Shown: piece after piece, positions 49,241 to 61,900 of the stretch
Position numbering within the stretch: the first letter of the stretch is position 1
How the letters are laid out: the number at the start of each line of letters is the position of its first letter
NCBI RefSeq assembly: GCF_026230105.1
Contig: NW_026614264.1
Span: 1-64,000 of the forward strand
Direction: 5' to 3'
Length of the DNA: 64,000 bases
Origin: Diorhabda sublineata
Taxonomy: Eukaryota > Arthropoda > Insecta > Coleoptera > Chrysomelidae
Translations under genes and position numbers: made by a program
The notes under the pieces: generated by a model
Seen by the model: only the letters and a program-made list of their open reading frames with translations
Told to the model about the DNA's origin: nothing
The model's database searches: none

Positions 49241-51953
49241 CATTGAAGCCCCTTGAGGTCAACTGTCCCTTCGTGATAATTGAAAATTTTCAAAGTCTAT
49301 CTTCCTCATTTGAAGTCGAATTTCAACATTTCTTATATATTTGAGTGAGTTCGCATCTAACTCTGTCAGATATCGTCGAATAACATCCATTGAAGCCCAT
49401 TGGAGTCAACTGTCACATTGTGTTAATTGAAAATTTTTAAAGTCTATCTTCCTCATTTGAAGTCGAATTTCAATATTTCTTATATATTTTAGTGAGTTCG
49501 CATCTAACTTTGTCAGATATCGTCGAATAACATCCATTGAAGCCCATTGAGGTCAACTGTCACTTTGTGTTAATTGAAAATTTTCAAAGTCTATCTTCCT
49601 CATTTGAAGTCGAATTTCAATATTTCTTATATATTTTAGTGAGTTCGCATCTAACTTTGTCAGATATCGTCGAATAACATCCATTGAAGCCCATTGAGGT
49701 CAACTGTCACTTTGTGTTAATTGAAAATTTTCAAACTCTATCTTCCTCATTTGAAGTCGAATTTCAACATTTCTTATATATTTGAGTGAGTTCGCATCTA
49801 ACTTTGTCAGATATCGTCGAATATCATCCATTGAAGCCCATTGAAGCCAACTGTCACTTTGTGTTAATTGAAAATTTTCAAAGTCTATCTTCCTCGTTTG
49901 AAGTCGAATTTCAACATTTCTTATATATTTTAGTGAGGTCGCATCTAACTTTGTCAGATATCGTCGAATATCATCCATTGAAGCCCATTGAGGTCAACTG
50001 TCACTTTGTGTTAATTGAAAATTTTCAAAGTCTATCTTCCTCATTTGAAGTCGAATTTCAACATTTCTTATATATTTGAGTGAGTTCGCATCTAACTCTG
50101 TCAGATATCGTCGAATAACATCCATTGAAGCCCATTGGAGTCAACTGTCACATTGTGTTAATTGAAAATTTTTAAAGTCTATCTTCTTCATTTGAATTCG
50201 AATTTCAACATTTTTTATATATTTGAGTGAAATCGCATCTAACTCTGTCAGATATCGTCGATTAACATCCATTGAAGCCCATTCTGGTCAACTGTCACTT
50301 TGTGATAATTGAAAATTTTCAAAGTCTATCTTCCTCATTTGAAGTCGAATTTCAACATTTCTTATATATTTGGGTGAGTTCGCACCTAAATTTGTCAGAT
50401 ATCATCGAATAACATCCATTGAAGCCCATTGAGGTCAACTGTCACTTTGTGATAATTGAAAATTTTCAAAGTCTATCTTCCTCATTTGAAGTCGAATTTC
50501 AACATTTCTTATATATTTGAGTGAGTTCGCATCTAACTTTGTCAGATATCGTCGATTAACATCCATTGAAGCCCATTGAAGTCAACTGTCACTTTGTGAT
50601 AATTGAAAATTTTCAAGTCTATCTTCCTCATTTGAAGTCAAATTTCAACATTTCTTATATATTTGAGTGAAATCGCATCTAACTCTGTCAGATATCGTCG
50701 ATTAACATCCATTGAAGCCCATTGAGGTCAACTGTCACTTTGTGATGATTGAAAATTTTCAAAGTCTATCTTCCTCATTTGAAGTCGAATTTCAACATTT
50801 CTTATATATTTGAGTGAGTTCGCACCTAAGTCTGTCAGATATCGTCGATTAACATCAATTGAAGCCCATTGAAGTCAACTGTCACTTTGTGTTAACTGAA
50901 AATTTTCAAAGTCTATCTTCCTCATTTGAAGTCGAATTTCAACATTTCTTATATATTTGAGTGAGTTCGCACCTAAGTCTGTCAGATATCGTCAATTAAC
51001 ATCAATTGAAGCCCATTGAAGTCAACTGTCACTTTGTGTTAACTGAAAATTTTCAAAGTCTATCTTCCTCATTTGAAGTCGAATTTGAACATTTTTAATA
51101 TATTTGAGTGAGTTGGCACCTAACTTTGTCAGATATCATCGAATAACATCCATTGAAGCCCATTGAAGTCAACTGTCACTTTGTGTTAATTGAAAATTTT
51201 CAAAGTCTATCTTCCTCATTTGAAGTCGAATTTCAACATTTCTTATATATTTGAGTGAGTTCGCACCTAACTTTGTCAGATATCATCGAATAACATCCAT
51301 TGAAGCCCATTGAGGTCAACTGTCACTTTGTGTTAATTGAAAATTTTCAAAGTCTATCTTCCTCATTTGAAGTCGAATTTCAACATTTCATATATATTTG
51401 AGTGAGTTCGCACCTAACTTTGTCAGATATCTTCGAAAAACATCCATTGAAACCCATTGAAGCCAACTGTCACTTTGTGTTAATTGAAAATTTTCAAAGT
51501 CTATCTTCCTCGTTTGAAGTCGAATTTCAACATTTCTTATATATTTGAGTGAGTTCGCATCTAACTCTGTCAGATATCGTCGAATAACATCCATTGAAGC
51601 CCATTGAAGTCAAATGTCACATTGTGTTAATTGAAAATTTTCAAAGTCTATCTTCCTCGTTTGAAGTCGAATTTCAACATTCCTTATATATTTGAGTGAG
51701 TTCGCATCTAACTCTGTCAGATATCATCGAATAACATCCATTGAAGCCCCTTGAGGTCAACTGTCCCTTTGTGATAATTGATAATTTTCAAAGTCTATCT
51801 TCCTCATTTGAAGTCGAATTTCAACATTTCTTATATATTTGAGTGAGTTCGCATCTAACACTGTCAGATATCGTCGAATAACATCCATTGAAGCCCCTTG
51901 AGGTCAACTGTCCCTTTGTGATAATTGAAAATTTTCAAAGTCTATCTTCCTCA
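49241..51953 (+). repeat. Mosaic section including further copies of earlier blocks
   Basis: About 18 monomers. The part at 49400-50180 repeats 43370-44000 (offset about 6170 bp, 42 x 147 minus 4). The part at 50240-51000 has the GTCAAAT, GTGATGATTG and GCACCTAAGTC monomers. The monomer near 51080 reads GAATTTGAACATTTTTAATA. The part at 51388-51700 is the partial third copy of the 13-monomer unit. GAAGCCCATTCTGGTC near 50275 is a private variant. All sequence is satellite. Confidence 0.73.
49700..50079. repeat. Block open in frame on both strands, copy 2 of 5
   Basis: This is a copy of 43530-43909 at 6170 bp (42 monomers minus 4 bp), with the same TTCAAACTC marker and the same stop-removing substitutions. 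Forwards it is open for 97 codons from 49786; backwards it is open for 92 codons from 49978. One difference is GAAGTCGAATTTC near 50046, where copy 1 has GAAATCGAATTTC. Confidence 0.75.
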
Positions 51954-54370
51954 TTTGAAGTCGAATTTCAACATTTCTTATATATTTGAGTGAGTTCGCA
52001 TCTAACACTGTCAGATATCGTCGAATAACATCCATTGAAGCCCATTGAGGTCAACTGTCACTTTGTGTTAATTGAAAATTTTCAGTCTATTTTCCTCATT
52101 TGAAGTCGAATTTCAACATTTCTTATATAGTTGAGTGAGTTCGCATCTAACTCTGTCAGATATGGTCGATTAACATCTATTGAAGCCCATTGAGGTCAAC
52201 TGCCACTTTGTGTTAATTGAAAATTTTCAAAGACTATCTTCCTCATTTGAAGTCGAATTTCAACATTTCTTATATATTTGAGTGAGTTCGCATCTAACTC
52301 TGTCAGATATCGTCGATTAACTTCCATTGAAGCCCATTGAAGTCAACTGTCACTTTGTGTTAATTGAAAATTTTCAAAGTCTATCTTCCTCATTTGAAGT
52401 CGAATTTCAACATTTCTTATATATTTGAGTGAGTTCGCATCTAACTCTGTCAGATATCATCGATTAACATCCATTGAAGCCCATTGAATTTAACTGTCAC
52501 TTTGTGTTAATTGAAAATTTTCAAAGTCTATCTTCCTCATTTGAAGTCGATTTCAACATTCCTTATATATTTGAGTGAGTTCGCATCTAACACTGTCAGA
52601 TATCGTCGAATAACATCCATTGAAGCCCATTGAGGTCAACTGTCACTTTGTGTTAATTTAAAATTTCCAGTCTATTTTCCTCATTTGAAGTCGAATTTCA
52701 ACATTTCTTATATATTTGAGTGAGTTCGCATCTAACTCAGTCAGATATCGTCGATTAACATCCATTGAAGCCCATTGAAGTCAACTGTCACTTTGTGTTA
52801 ATTGAAAATTTTCAAAGTCTATCTTCCTCATTTGAAGTCGAATTTCAACATTTCTTATATATTTGAGTGAGTTCGCAGCTAACTTTGTCAGATATCGTCG
52901 ATTAACATCCATTGAAGCCCATTGAAGTCAACTGTCACTTTGTGTTAATTGAAAATTTTCAAAGTCTATCTTCCTCATTTGAAGTCGAATTTCAACATTT
53001 CTTATATATTTGAGTGAGTTCGCATCTAACTTTGTCAGATATCGTCGATTAACATCCATTGAAGCCCATTGAAGTCAACTGTCACTTTGTGTTAATTGAA
53101 AGTTTTCAAAGTCTATCTTCCTCATTTGAAGTCGAATTTCAACATTTCTTATATATTTGAGTGAGTTCGCATCTAACTCTGTCAGATATCGTCGAATAAC
53201 ATCCATTGAAGCCCATTGAAGTCAACTGTCACATTGTGTTAATTGAAAATTTTCAAAGTCTATCTTCCTCATTTGAAGTCGAATTTCAATATTTCTTATA
53301 TATTTTAGTGGAGTCGCACCTAACTTTGTCAGATATCGTCGAATAACATCCATTGAAGCTAATTGAGGTCAACTGTCACTTTGTGTTAATTGAAAATTTT
53401 CAAAGTCTATCTTCCTCATTTGAAGTCGAATTTCAACATTCCTTATATATTTGAGTGAGTTTGCGTCTAACTTTGTCAGATATCTTCGAAAAACATCCAT
53501 TGAAGCCCATTGAAGCCAACTGTCACTTTGTGTTAATTGAAAATTTTCAAAGTTATCTTCCTCATTTGAAGTCGAATTTCAACATTTCTTATATATTTGA
53601 GTGAGTTCGCATCTAACTCTGTCAGATATCATCGAATAAAATCCATTGAAGCCCATTGAAGTCAACTGTCACATTGTGTTAACTGAAAATTTTCAAAGTC
53701 TATCTTCCTCATTTGAAGTCGAATTTCAACATTTCTCATATATTTGAGTAAGTTCGCATCTAACTTTGTCAGATATCGTCGATTAACATCCATTGAAGCC
53801 CATTGAAGTCAACTGTCACTTTGTGTTAATTGAAAATTTTCAAAGTCTATCTTCCTCGTTTGAAGTCGAATTTCAACATTTCTTATATATTTGAGTGAGT
53901 TCGCATCTAACTCTGTCAGATATCGTCGATTAACATCCATTGAAGCCCATTGAAGTCAACTGTCACATTGTGTTAATTGAAAATTTTCAAAGTCTATCTT
54001 CCTCGTTTGAAGTCGAATTTCAACATTTCTTATATATTTGAGTGAGTTCGCATCTAACTCTGTCAGATATCGTCGAATAACATCCATTGAAGCCCATTGA
54101 AGTCAACTGTCACTTTGTGTTAATTGAAAATTTTCAAAGTCTATCTTCCTCGTTTGAAGTCGAATTTCAACATTTCTTATATATTTGAGTGAGTTCGCAT
54201 CTAACTCTGTCAGATATCGTCGAATAACATCCATTGAAGCCCATTGAAGTCAACTGTCACTTTGTGTTAATTGAAAATTTTCAAAGTCTATTTTCCTCAT
54301 TTGAAGTCGAATTTCAACATTTCTTATATATTTGAGTGAGTTCGCATCTAACTCTGTCAGATATCGTCTA
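51954..54370 (+). repeat. 2.7-kb segmental duplication, copy 2
   Basis: This is the partner of 40644-43360. It has one extra monomer near 52441-52590 (with GAATTTAACTG and a 1-bp deletion, GTCGATTTCAAC). It has lost others, so it is about two monomers shorter overall. It ends close to GATATCGTCTAATAAC near 54362, a unique variant. The AAAGTTATCTTC monomer near 53551 is 1 bp short in this copy only. Confidence 0.8.
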
Positions 54371-55980
54371 ATAACATCCATTGAAGCCCATTGAAGTCAA
54401 CTGTCACTTTGTGTTAATTGAAAATTTTTAAAGTCTATCTTCCTCATTTGAAGTCGAATTTCAACATTTCTTATATATTTGAGTGAGTTCGCATCTAACT
54501 TTGTCAGATATAGTCGAATATCATCCATTGAAGCCCATTGAAGCCAACTGTCACTTTGTGTTAATTGAAAATTTTCAAAGTCTATCTTCCTCGTTTGAAG
54601 TCGAATTTCAACATTTCTTATATATTTTAGTGAGTTCGCATCTAACTCTGTCAGATATCGTCGAATAACATCCATTGAAGCCCATTGGAGTCAACTTTCA
54701 CATTGTGTTAATTGAAAATTTTTAAAGTCTATCTTCCTCATTTGAATTCGAATTTCAATATTTCTTATATATTTTAGTGAGTTCGCATCTAACTTTGTCT
54801 GATATCGTCGAATAACATCCATTGAAGCCCATTGAGGTCAACTGTCACTTTGTGTTAATTGAAAATTTTCAAACTCTATCTTCCTCGTTTGAAGTCGAAT
54901 TTCAACATTTCGTATATATTTTAGTGAGGTCGCATCTAACTTTGTCAGATATCGTCGAATATCATCCATTGAAGCCCATTGAGGTCAACTGTCACTTTGT
55001 GTTAATTGAAAATTTTCAAAGTCTATTTTCCTCATTTGAAGTCGAATTTCAACATTTCTTATATATTTGAGTGAGTTCGCATCTAACTCTGTCAGATATC
55101 GTCGAATAACATCCATTGAAGCCCATTGGAGTCAACTGTCACATTGTGTTAATTGAAAATTTTTAAAGTCTATCTTCCTCATTTGAAGTCGAATTTCAAC
55201 ATTTCTTATATATTTGAGTGAGTTCGCATCTAACTTTGTCAGATAACGTCGAATATCATCCATTGAAGCCCATTGAAGCCAACTGTCACTTTGTGTTAAT
55301 TGAAAATTTTCAAAGTCTATCTTCCTCGTTTGAAGTCGAATTTCAACATTTCTTATATATTTTAGTGAGTTCGCATCTAACTTTGTCAGATATCGTCGAA
55401 TAACATCCATTGAAGCTCATTGAGGTCAACTGTCACTTTGTGTTAATTGAAAATTTTCAAACTCTATCTTCCTCATTTGAAGTCGAATTTCAACATTTCT
55501 TATATATTTGAGTGAGTTCGCATCTAACTTTGTCAGATATCGTCGAATATCATCCATTGAAGCCCATTGAAGCCAACTGTCACTTTGTGTTAATTGAAAA
55601 TTTTCAAAGTCTATCTTCCTCGTTTGAAGTCGAATTTCAACATTTCTTATATATTTTAGTGAGGTCGCATCTAACTTTGTCAGATATCGTCGAATATCAT
55701 CCATTGAAGCCCATTGAGGTCAACTGTCACTTTGTGTTAATTGAAAATTTTCAAAGTCTATCTTCCTCATTTGAAGTCGAATTTCAACATTTCTTATATA
55801 TTTGAGTGAGTTCGCATCTAACTCTGTCAGATATCGTCGAATAACATCCATTGAAGCCCATTGGAGTCAACTGTCACATTGTGTTAATTGAAAATTTTTA
55901 AAGTCTATCTTCCCCATTTGAATTCGAATTTCAATATTTCTTATATATTTTAGTGAGTTCGCATCTAACTTTGTCTGATA
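54371..55980 (+). repeat. Cluster of stop-free, TTTTAGTGAG monomers
   Basis: About 11 monomers rich in TTTTAGTGAG, GAATATCATCC, ATTGGAGTC, AATTTTTAAAG and TTGAATTCGAATTTC. GATATAGTCG near 54509 and GATAACGTCG near 55243 are variants of the usual GATATCGTCG. The section 55132-55410 recurs at 57482-57760 (offset 2350 bp, 16 x 147 minus 2). Open frames of 61-97 codons occur on both strands for the same arithmetic reason as in the 380-bp blocks. Confidence 0.75.
55426..55805. repeat. Block open in frame on both strands, copy 3 of 5
   Basis: This is a copy of 49700-50079 at 5726 bp (39 monomers minus 7 bp). It is preceded by GAAGCTCATTGAGG in place of GAAGCCCATTGAGG, a variant shared with the copy at 57923. 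So copies 3 and 4 are closest to one another. Confidence 0.75.
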
Positions 55981-57470
55981 TCGTCGATTAACATCCATTG
56001 AAGCCCATTGAAGTCAACTGTCACTTTGTGATAATTGAAAATTTTCAAGTCTATCTTCCTCATTTGAAGTCAAATTTCAACATTTCTTATATATTTGAGT
56101 GAAATCGCATCTAACTCTGTCAGATATCGTCGATTAACATCCATTGAAGCCCATTGAGGTCAACTGTCACTTTGTGATGATTGAAAATTTTCAAAGTCTA
56201 TCTTCCTCATTTGAAGTCGAATTTCAACATTTCTTATATATTTGAGTGAGTTCGCACCTAAGTCTGTCAGATATCGTCGATTAACATCAATTGAAGCCCA
56301 TTGAAGTCAACTGTCACTTTGTGTTAACTGAAAATTTTCAAAGTCTATCTTCCTCATTTGAAGTCGAATTTGAACATTTTTAATATATTTGAGTGAGTTC
56401 GCATCTAACTTTGTCAGATATCGTCGATTAACATCCATTGAAGCCCATTGAGGTCAACTGTCACTTTGTGTTAACTGAAAATTTTCAAAGTCTATCTTCC
56501 TCATTTGAAGTCGAATTTCAACATTTCTTATATATTTGAGTGAGTTCGCACCTAAATTTGTCAGATATCATCGAATAACATCCATTGAAGCCCATTGAGG
56601 TCAACTGTCACTTTGTGATAATTGAAAATTTTCAAAGTCTATCTTCCTCATTTGAAGTCGAATTTCAACATTTCTTATATATTTGAGTGAGTTCGCATCT
56701 AACTTTGTCAGATATCGTCGATTAACATCCATTGAAGCCCATTGAAGTCAACTGTCACTTTGTGATAATTGAAAATTTTCAAGTCTATCTTCCTCATTTG
56801 AAGTCAAATTTCAACATTTCTTATATATTTGAGTGAAATCGCATCTAACTCTGTCAGATATCGTCGATTAACATCCATTGAAGCCCATTGAGGTCAACTG
56901 TCACTTTGTGATGATTGAAAATTTTCAAAGTCTATCTTCCTCATTTGAAGTCGAATTTCAACATTTCTTATATATTTGAGTGAGTTCGCACCTAAGTCTG
57001 TCAGATATCGTCGATTAACATCAATTGAAGCCCATTGAAGTCAACTGTCACTTTGTGTTAACTGAAAATTTTCAAAGTCTATCTTCCTCATTTGAAGTCG
57101 AATTTGAACATTTTTAATATATTTGAGTGAGTTCGCATCTAACTTTGTCAGATATCGTCGATTAACATCCATTGAAGCCCATTGAGGTCAACTGTCACTT
57201 TGTGATGATTGAAAATTTTCAAAGTCTATCTTCCTCATTTGAAGTCGAATTTCAACATTTCTTATATATTTGAGTGAGTTCGCACCTAAGTCTGTCAGAT
57301 ATCGTCGATTAACATCAATTGAAGCCCATTGAAGTCAACTGTCACTTTGTGTTAATTGAAAATTTTCAAAGTCTATCTTCCTCGTTTGAAGTCGAATTTC
57401 AACATTTCTTATATATTTGAGTGAGTTCGCATCTAACTCTGTCAGATATCGTCGAATAACATCCATTGAA
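55981..57470 (+). repeat. Five-monomer repeat with GTCAAAT and GTGATGATTG
   Basis: An ordered set occurs twice at 734 bp (5 x 147 minus 1; CAAATTT of GTCAAAT at 56071 and 56805). It consists of TTTTCAAGTC with GTCAAAT; GTGAAATCGC; GTGATGATTG; GCACCTAAGTC with CATCAATTG; and GAATTTGAACATTTTTAATA. The same set recurs at about 59.27-59.62 kb (59303, 17 monomers after the second). The 1-bp deletion in the TTTTCAAGTC monomer explains the missing base. Confidence 0.8.
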
Positions 57471-57922
57471 GCCCATTGGAGTCAACTGTCACATTGTGTT
57501 AATTGAAAATTTTTAAAGTCTATCTTCCTCATTTGAAGTCGAATTTCAACATTTCTTATATATTTGAGTGAGTTCGCATCTAACTTTGTCAGATAACGTC
57601 GAATATCATCCATTGAAGCCCATTGAAGCCAACTGTCACTTTGTGTTAATTGAAAATTTTCAAAGTCTATCTTCCTCGTTTGAAGTCGAATTTCAACATT
57701 TCTTGTATATTTTAGTGAGTTCGCATCTAACTCTGTCAGATATCGTCGAATAACATCCATTGAAGCCCATTGGAGTCAACTGTCACATTGTGTTAATTGA
57801 AAATTTTTAAAGTCTATCTTCCTCATTTGAATTCGAATTTCAATATTTCTTATATATTTTAGTGAGTTCGCATCTAACTTTGTCAGATATCGTCGAATAA
57901 CATCCATTGAAGCTCATTGAGG

Positions 57923-58302
57923 TCAACTGTCACTTTGTGTTAATTGAAAATTTTCAAACTCTATCTTCCTCATTTGAAGTCGAATTTCAACATTTCTTAT
58001 ATATTTGAGTGAGTTCGCATCTAACTTTGTCAGATATCGTCGAATATCATCCATTGAAGCCCATTGAAGCCAACTGTCACTTTGTGTTAATTGAAAATTT
58101 TCAAAGTCTATCTTCCTCGTTTGAAGTCGAATTTCAACATTTCTTATATATTTTAGTGAGGTCGCATCTAACTTTGTCAGATATCGTCGAATATCATCCA
58201 TTGAAGCCCATTGAGGTCAACTGTCACTTTGTGTTAATTGAAAATTTTCAAAGTCTATCTTCCTCATTTGAAGTCGAATTTCAACATTTCTTATATATTT
58301 GA
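57923..58302. repeat. Block open in frame on both strands, copy 4 of 5
   Basis: This is a copy of 55426-55805 at 2497 bp (17 monomers minus 2 bp), with the same preceding GAAGCTCATTGAGG. Both overlapping open frames are preserved at full length, as expected of a recent duplicate whether or not it is coding. Confidence 0.75.
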
Positions 58303-58510
58303 GTGAGTTCGCATCTAACTCTGTCAGATATCGTCGAATAACATCCATTGAAGCCCATTGGAGTCAACTGTCACATTGTGTTAATTGAAAATTTTTAAAG
58401 TCTATCTTCCCCATTTGAATTCGAATTTCAATATTTCTTATATATTTTAGTGAGTTCGCATCTAACTTTGTCTGATATCGTCGAATAACATCCATTGAAG
58501 CCCATTGAGG

Positions 58511-58890
58511 TCAACTGTCACTTTGTGTTAATTGAAAATTTTCAAACTCTATCTTCCTCGTTTGAAGTCGAATTTCAACATTTCTTATATATTTGAGTGA
58601 GTTTGCGTCTAACTTTGTCAGATATCTTCGAAAAACATCCATTGAAGCCCATTGAAGCCAACTGTCACTTTGTGTTAATTGAAAATTTTCAAAGTCTATC
58701 TTCCTCGTTTGAAGTCGAATTTCAACATTTCTTATATATTTTAGTGAGGTCGCATCTAACTTTGTCAGATATCGTCGAATATCATCCATTGAAGCCCATT
58801 GAGGTCAACTGTCACTTTGTGTTAATTGAAAATTTTCAAAGTCTATCTTCCTCATTTGAAGTCGAATTTCAACATTTCTTATATATTTGA
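58511..58890. repeat. Block open in frame on both strands, copy 5 of 5 (divergent)
   Basis: This lies 588 bp (4 x 147) after copy 4. Its first monomer has been replaced by one with TTTGCGTC and ATCTTCGAAAAAC, yet the frames stay open on both strands. The substitution alters several residues of the notional translation, with no sign that the changes are constrained. That argues against coding. Confidence 0.7.
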
Positions 58891-58900
58891 GTGAGTTTGC

Positions 58901-61900
58901 GTCTAACTTTGTCAGATATCATCGAAGAACATCCATTGAAGCCCATTGAAGTCAACTGTCACTTTGTGTTAACTGAAAATTTTCAAAGTCTATCTTCCTC
59001 ATTTGAAGTCGAATTTCAACATTTCTTATATATTTGAGTGAGTTCGCACCTAAATTTGTCAGATATCATCGAATAACATCCATTGAAGCCCATTGAGGTC
59101 AACTGTCACTTTGTGATAATTGAAAATTTTCAAAGTCTATCTTCCTCATTTGAAGTCGAATTTCAACATTTCTTATATATTTGAGTGAGTTCGCATCTAA
59201 CTTTGTCAGATATCGTCGATTAACATCCATTGAAGCCCATTGAAGTCAACTGTCACTTTGTGATAATTGAAAATTTTCAAGTCTATCTTCCTCATTTGAA
59301 GTCAAATTTCAACATTTCTTATATATTTGAGTGAAATCGCATCTAACTCTGTCAGATATCGTCGATTAACATCCATTGAAGCCCATTGAGGTCAACTGTC
59401 ACTTTGTGATGATTGAAAATTTTCAAAGTCTATCTTCCTCATTTGAAGTCGAATTTCAACATTTCTTATATATTTGAGTGAGTTCGCACCTAAGTCTGTC
59501 AGATATCGTCGATTAACATCAATTGAAGCCCATTGAAGTCAACTGTCACTTTGTGTTAACTGAAAATTTTCAAAGTCTATCTTCCTCATTTGAAGTCGAA
59601 TTTGAACATTTTTAATATATTTGAGTGAGTTGGCACCTAACTTTGTCAGATATCATCGAATAACATCCATTGAAGCCCATTGAAGTCAACTGTCACTTTG
59701 TGTTAATTGAAAATTTTCAAAGTCTATCTTCCTCATTTGAAGTCGAATTTCAACATTTCTTATATATTTGAGTGAGTTCGCACCTAACTTTGTCAGATAT
59801 CATCGAATAACATCCATTGAAGCCCATTGAGGTCAACTGTCACTTTGTGTTAATTGAAAATTTTCAAAGTCTATCTTCCTCATTTGAAGTCGAATTTCAA
59901 CATTTCATATATATTTGAGTGAGTTCGCACCTAACTTTGTCAGATATCATCGAATAACATCCATTGAAGCCCATTGGGGTCAACTGTCACTTTGTGTTAA
60001 TTGAAAATTTTCAAAGTCTATCTTCCTCATTTGGAGTCGAATTTCAACATTTCTCATATATTTGAGTGAGTTCGCACCTAACTTTGTCAGATATCATCGA
60101 ATAACATCCATTGAAGCCCATTGAGGTCAACTGTCACTTTGTGTTAATTGAAAATTTTCAAAGTCTATCTTCCTCATTTGAAGTCGAATTTCAACATTTC
60201 TTATATATTTGAGTGAGTTCGCACCTAAGTCTGTCAGATATCGTCGATTAACATCAATTGAAGCCCATTGAAGTCAACTGTCACTTTGTGTTACTGAAAA
60301 TTTTCAAAGTCTATCTTCCTCATTTGAAGTCGAATTTGAACATTTTTAATATATTTGAGTGAGTTGGCACCTAACTTTGTCAGATATCATCGAATAACAT
60401 CCATTGAAGCCAATTGAAGTCAACTGTCACTTTGTGTTAATTGAAAATTTTCAAAGTCTATCTTCCTCATTTGAAGTCGAATTTCAACATTTTTTATATA
60501 TTTGAGTGAGTTGGCACCTAACTTTGTCAGATATCATCGATTAACATCAATTGAAGCCCATTGAAGTCAACTGTCACTTTGTGTTAATTGAAAATTTTCA
60601 AAGTCTATCTTCCTCATTTGAAGTCGAATTTCAACATTTCTTATATATTTGAGTGAGTTCGCACCTAAGTCTGTCAGATATCGTCGATTAACATCAATTG
60701 AAGCCCATTGAAGTCAACTATCACTTTGTGTTAACTGAAAATTTTCAAAGTCTATCTTCCTCATTTGAAGTCGAATTTCAACATTTCTTATATATTTGAG
60801 TGAGTTCGAACCTAACTTTGTCAGATATCTTCGAATAACATCCATTGAAGCCCATTGAGGTCAACTGTCACTTTGTGTTAATTGAAAATTTTCAAAGTCT
60901 ATCTTCCTCATTTGAAGTCGAATTTTAACATTTCTTATATATTTGAGTGAGTTCGCACCTAACTTTGTCAGATATCGTCGATTAACATCAATTGAAGCCC
61001 ATTGAAGTCAACTGTCACTTTGTGTTAACTGAAAATTTTCAAAGTCTATCTTCCTCATTTGAAGTCGAATTTCAACATTCCTTATATATTTGAGTGAGTT
61101 CGCATCTAACTCTGTCAGATATCATCGAATAACATCCATTGAAGCCCATTGAGGTCAACTGTCACTTTGTGTTAATTGAAAATTTTCAAAGTCTATCTTC
61201 CTCATTTGAAGTCGAATTTCAACATTTCTCATATATTTGAGTGAGTTCGCATCTAACTCTGTCAGATATCATCGAATAACATCCATTGAAGCCCATTGAG
61301 GTCAACTGTCACTTTGTGTTAATTGAAAATTTTCAAAGTCTATCTTCCTCATTTGAAGTCGAATTTCAACATTTCTCATATATTTGAGTGAGTTCGCATC
61401 TAACTCTGTCAGATATCATCGAATAACATCCATTGAAGCCCATTGAGGTCAACTGTCACTTTGTGTTAACTGAAAATTTTCAGTCTATCTTCCTCATTTG
61501 AAGTCGAATTTCAACATTTTTTATATATTTGAGTGAGTTGGCACCTAACTTTGTCAGATATCATCGAATAACATCCATTGAAGCCCATTGAAGTCAACTG
61601 TCACTTTGTGTTAATTGAAAAATTTCAAAGTCTATCTTCCTCATTTGAAGTCGAATTTCAACATTTTTTATATATTTGAGTGAGTTGGCACCTAACTTTG
61701 TCAGATATCATCGATTAACATCAATTGAAGCCCATTGAAGTCAACTGTCACTTTGTGTTAATTGAAAATTTTCAAAGTCTATCTTCCTCATTTGAAGTCG
61801 AATTTCAACATTTCTTATATATTTGAGTGAGTTCGCACCTAAGTCTGTCAGATATCGTCGATTAACATCAATTGAAGCCCATTGAAGTCAACTGTCACTT

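Larger units (their letters stand above)
57471..58900 (+). repeat. Second cluster of stop-free monomers
   Basis: About 10 monomers that repeat the 55.1-55.98 kb cluster in a slightly different order. ATTGGAGTC, GATAACGTCG, TTTTAGTGAG, GAATATCATCC and TTGAATTCGAATTTC all recur. TTCTTGTATATTTTAG near 57703 and CTTCCCCATTTG near 58407 (also at 55911) are rare variants. It holds copies 4 and 5 of the block open on both strands. Confidence 0.75.

Noticed and set aside
39859..58789. Minus-strand open frames of 65-92 codons (39859, 42060, 43530, 45658, 47568, 49700, 51388, 54397, 55132, 55426, 57482, 57923 and 58511)
   Set aside because: They arise where GTCAACTG is GCCAACTG, which turns the minus-strand TGA into TGG. 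They are duplicates of one another by block copying and overlap open frames on the other strand. There is no promoter, splice or codon signal.
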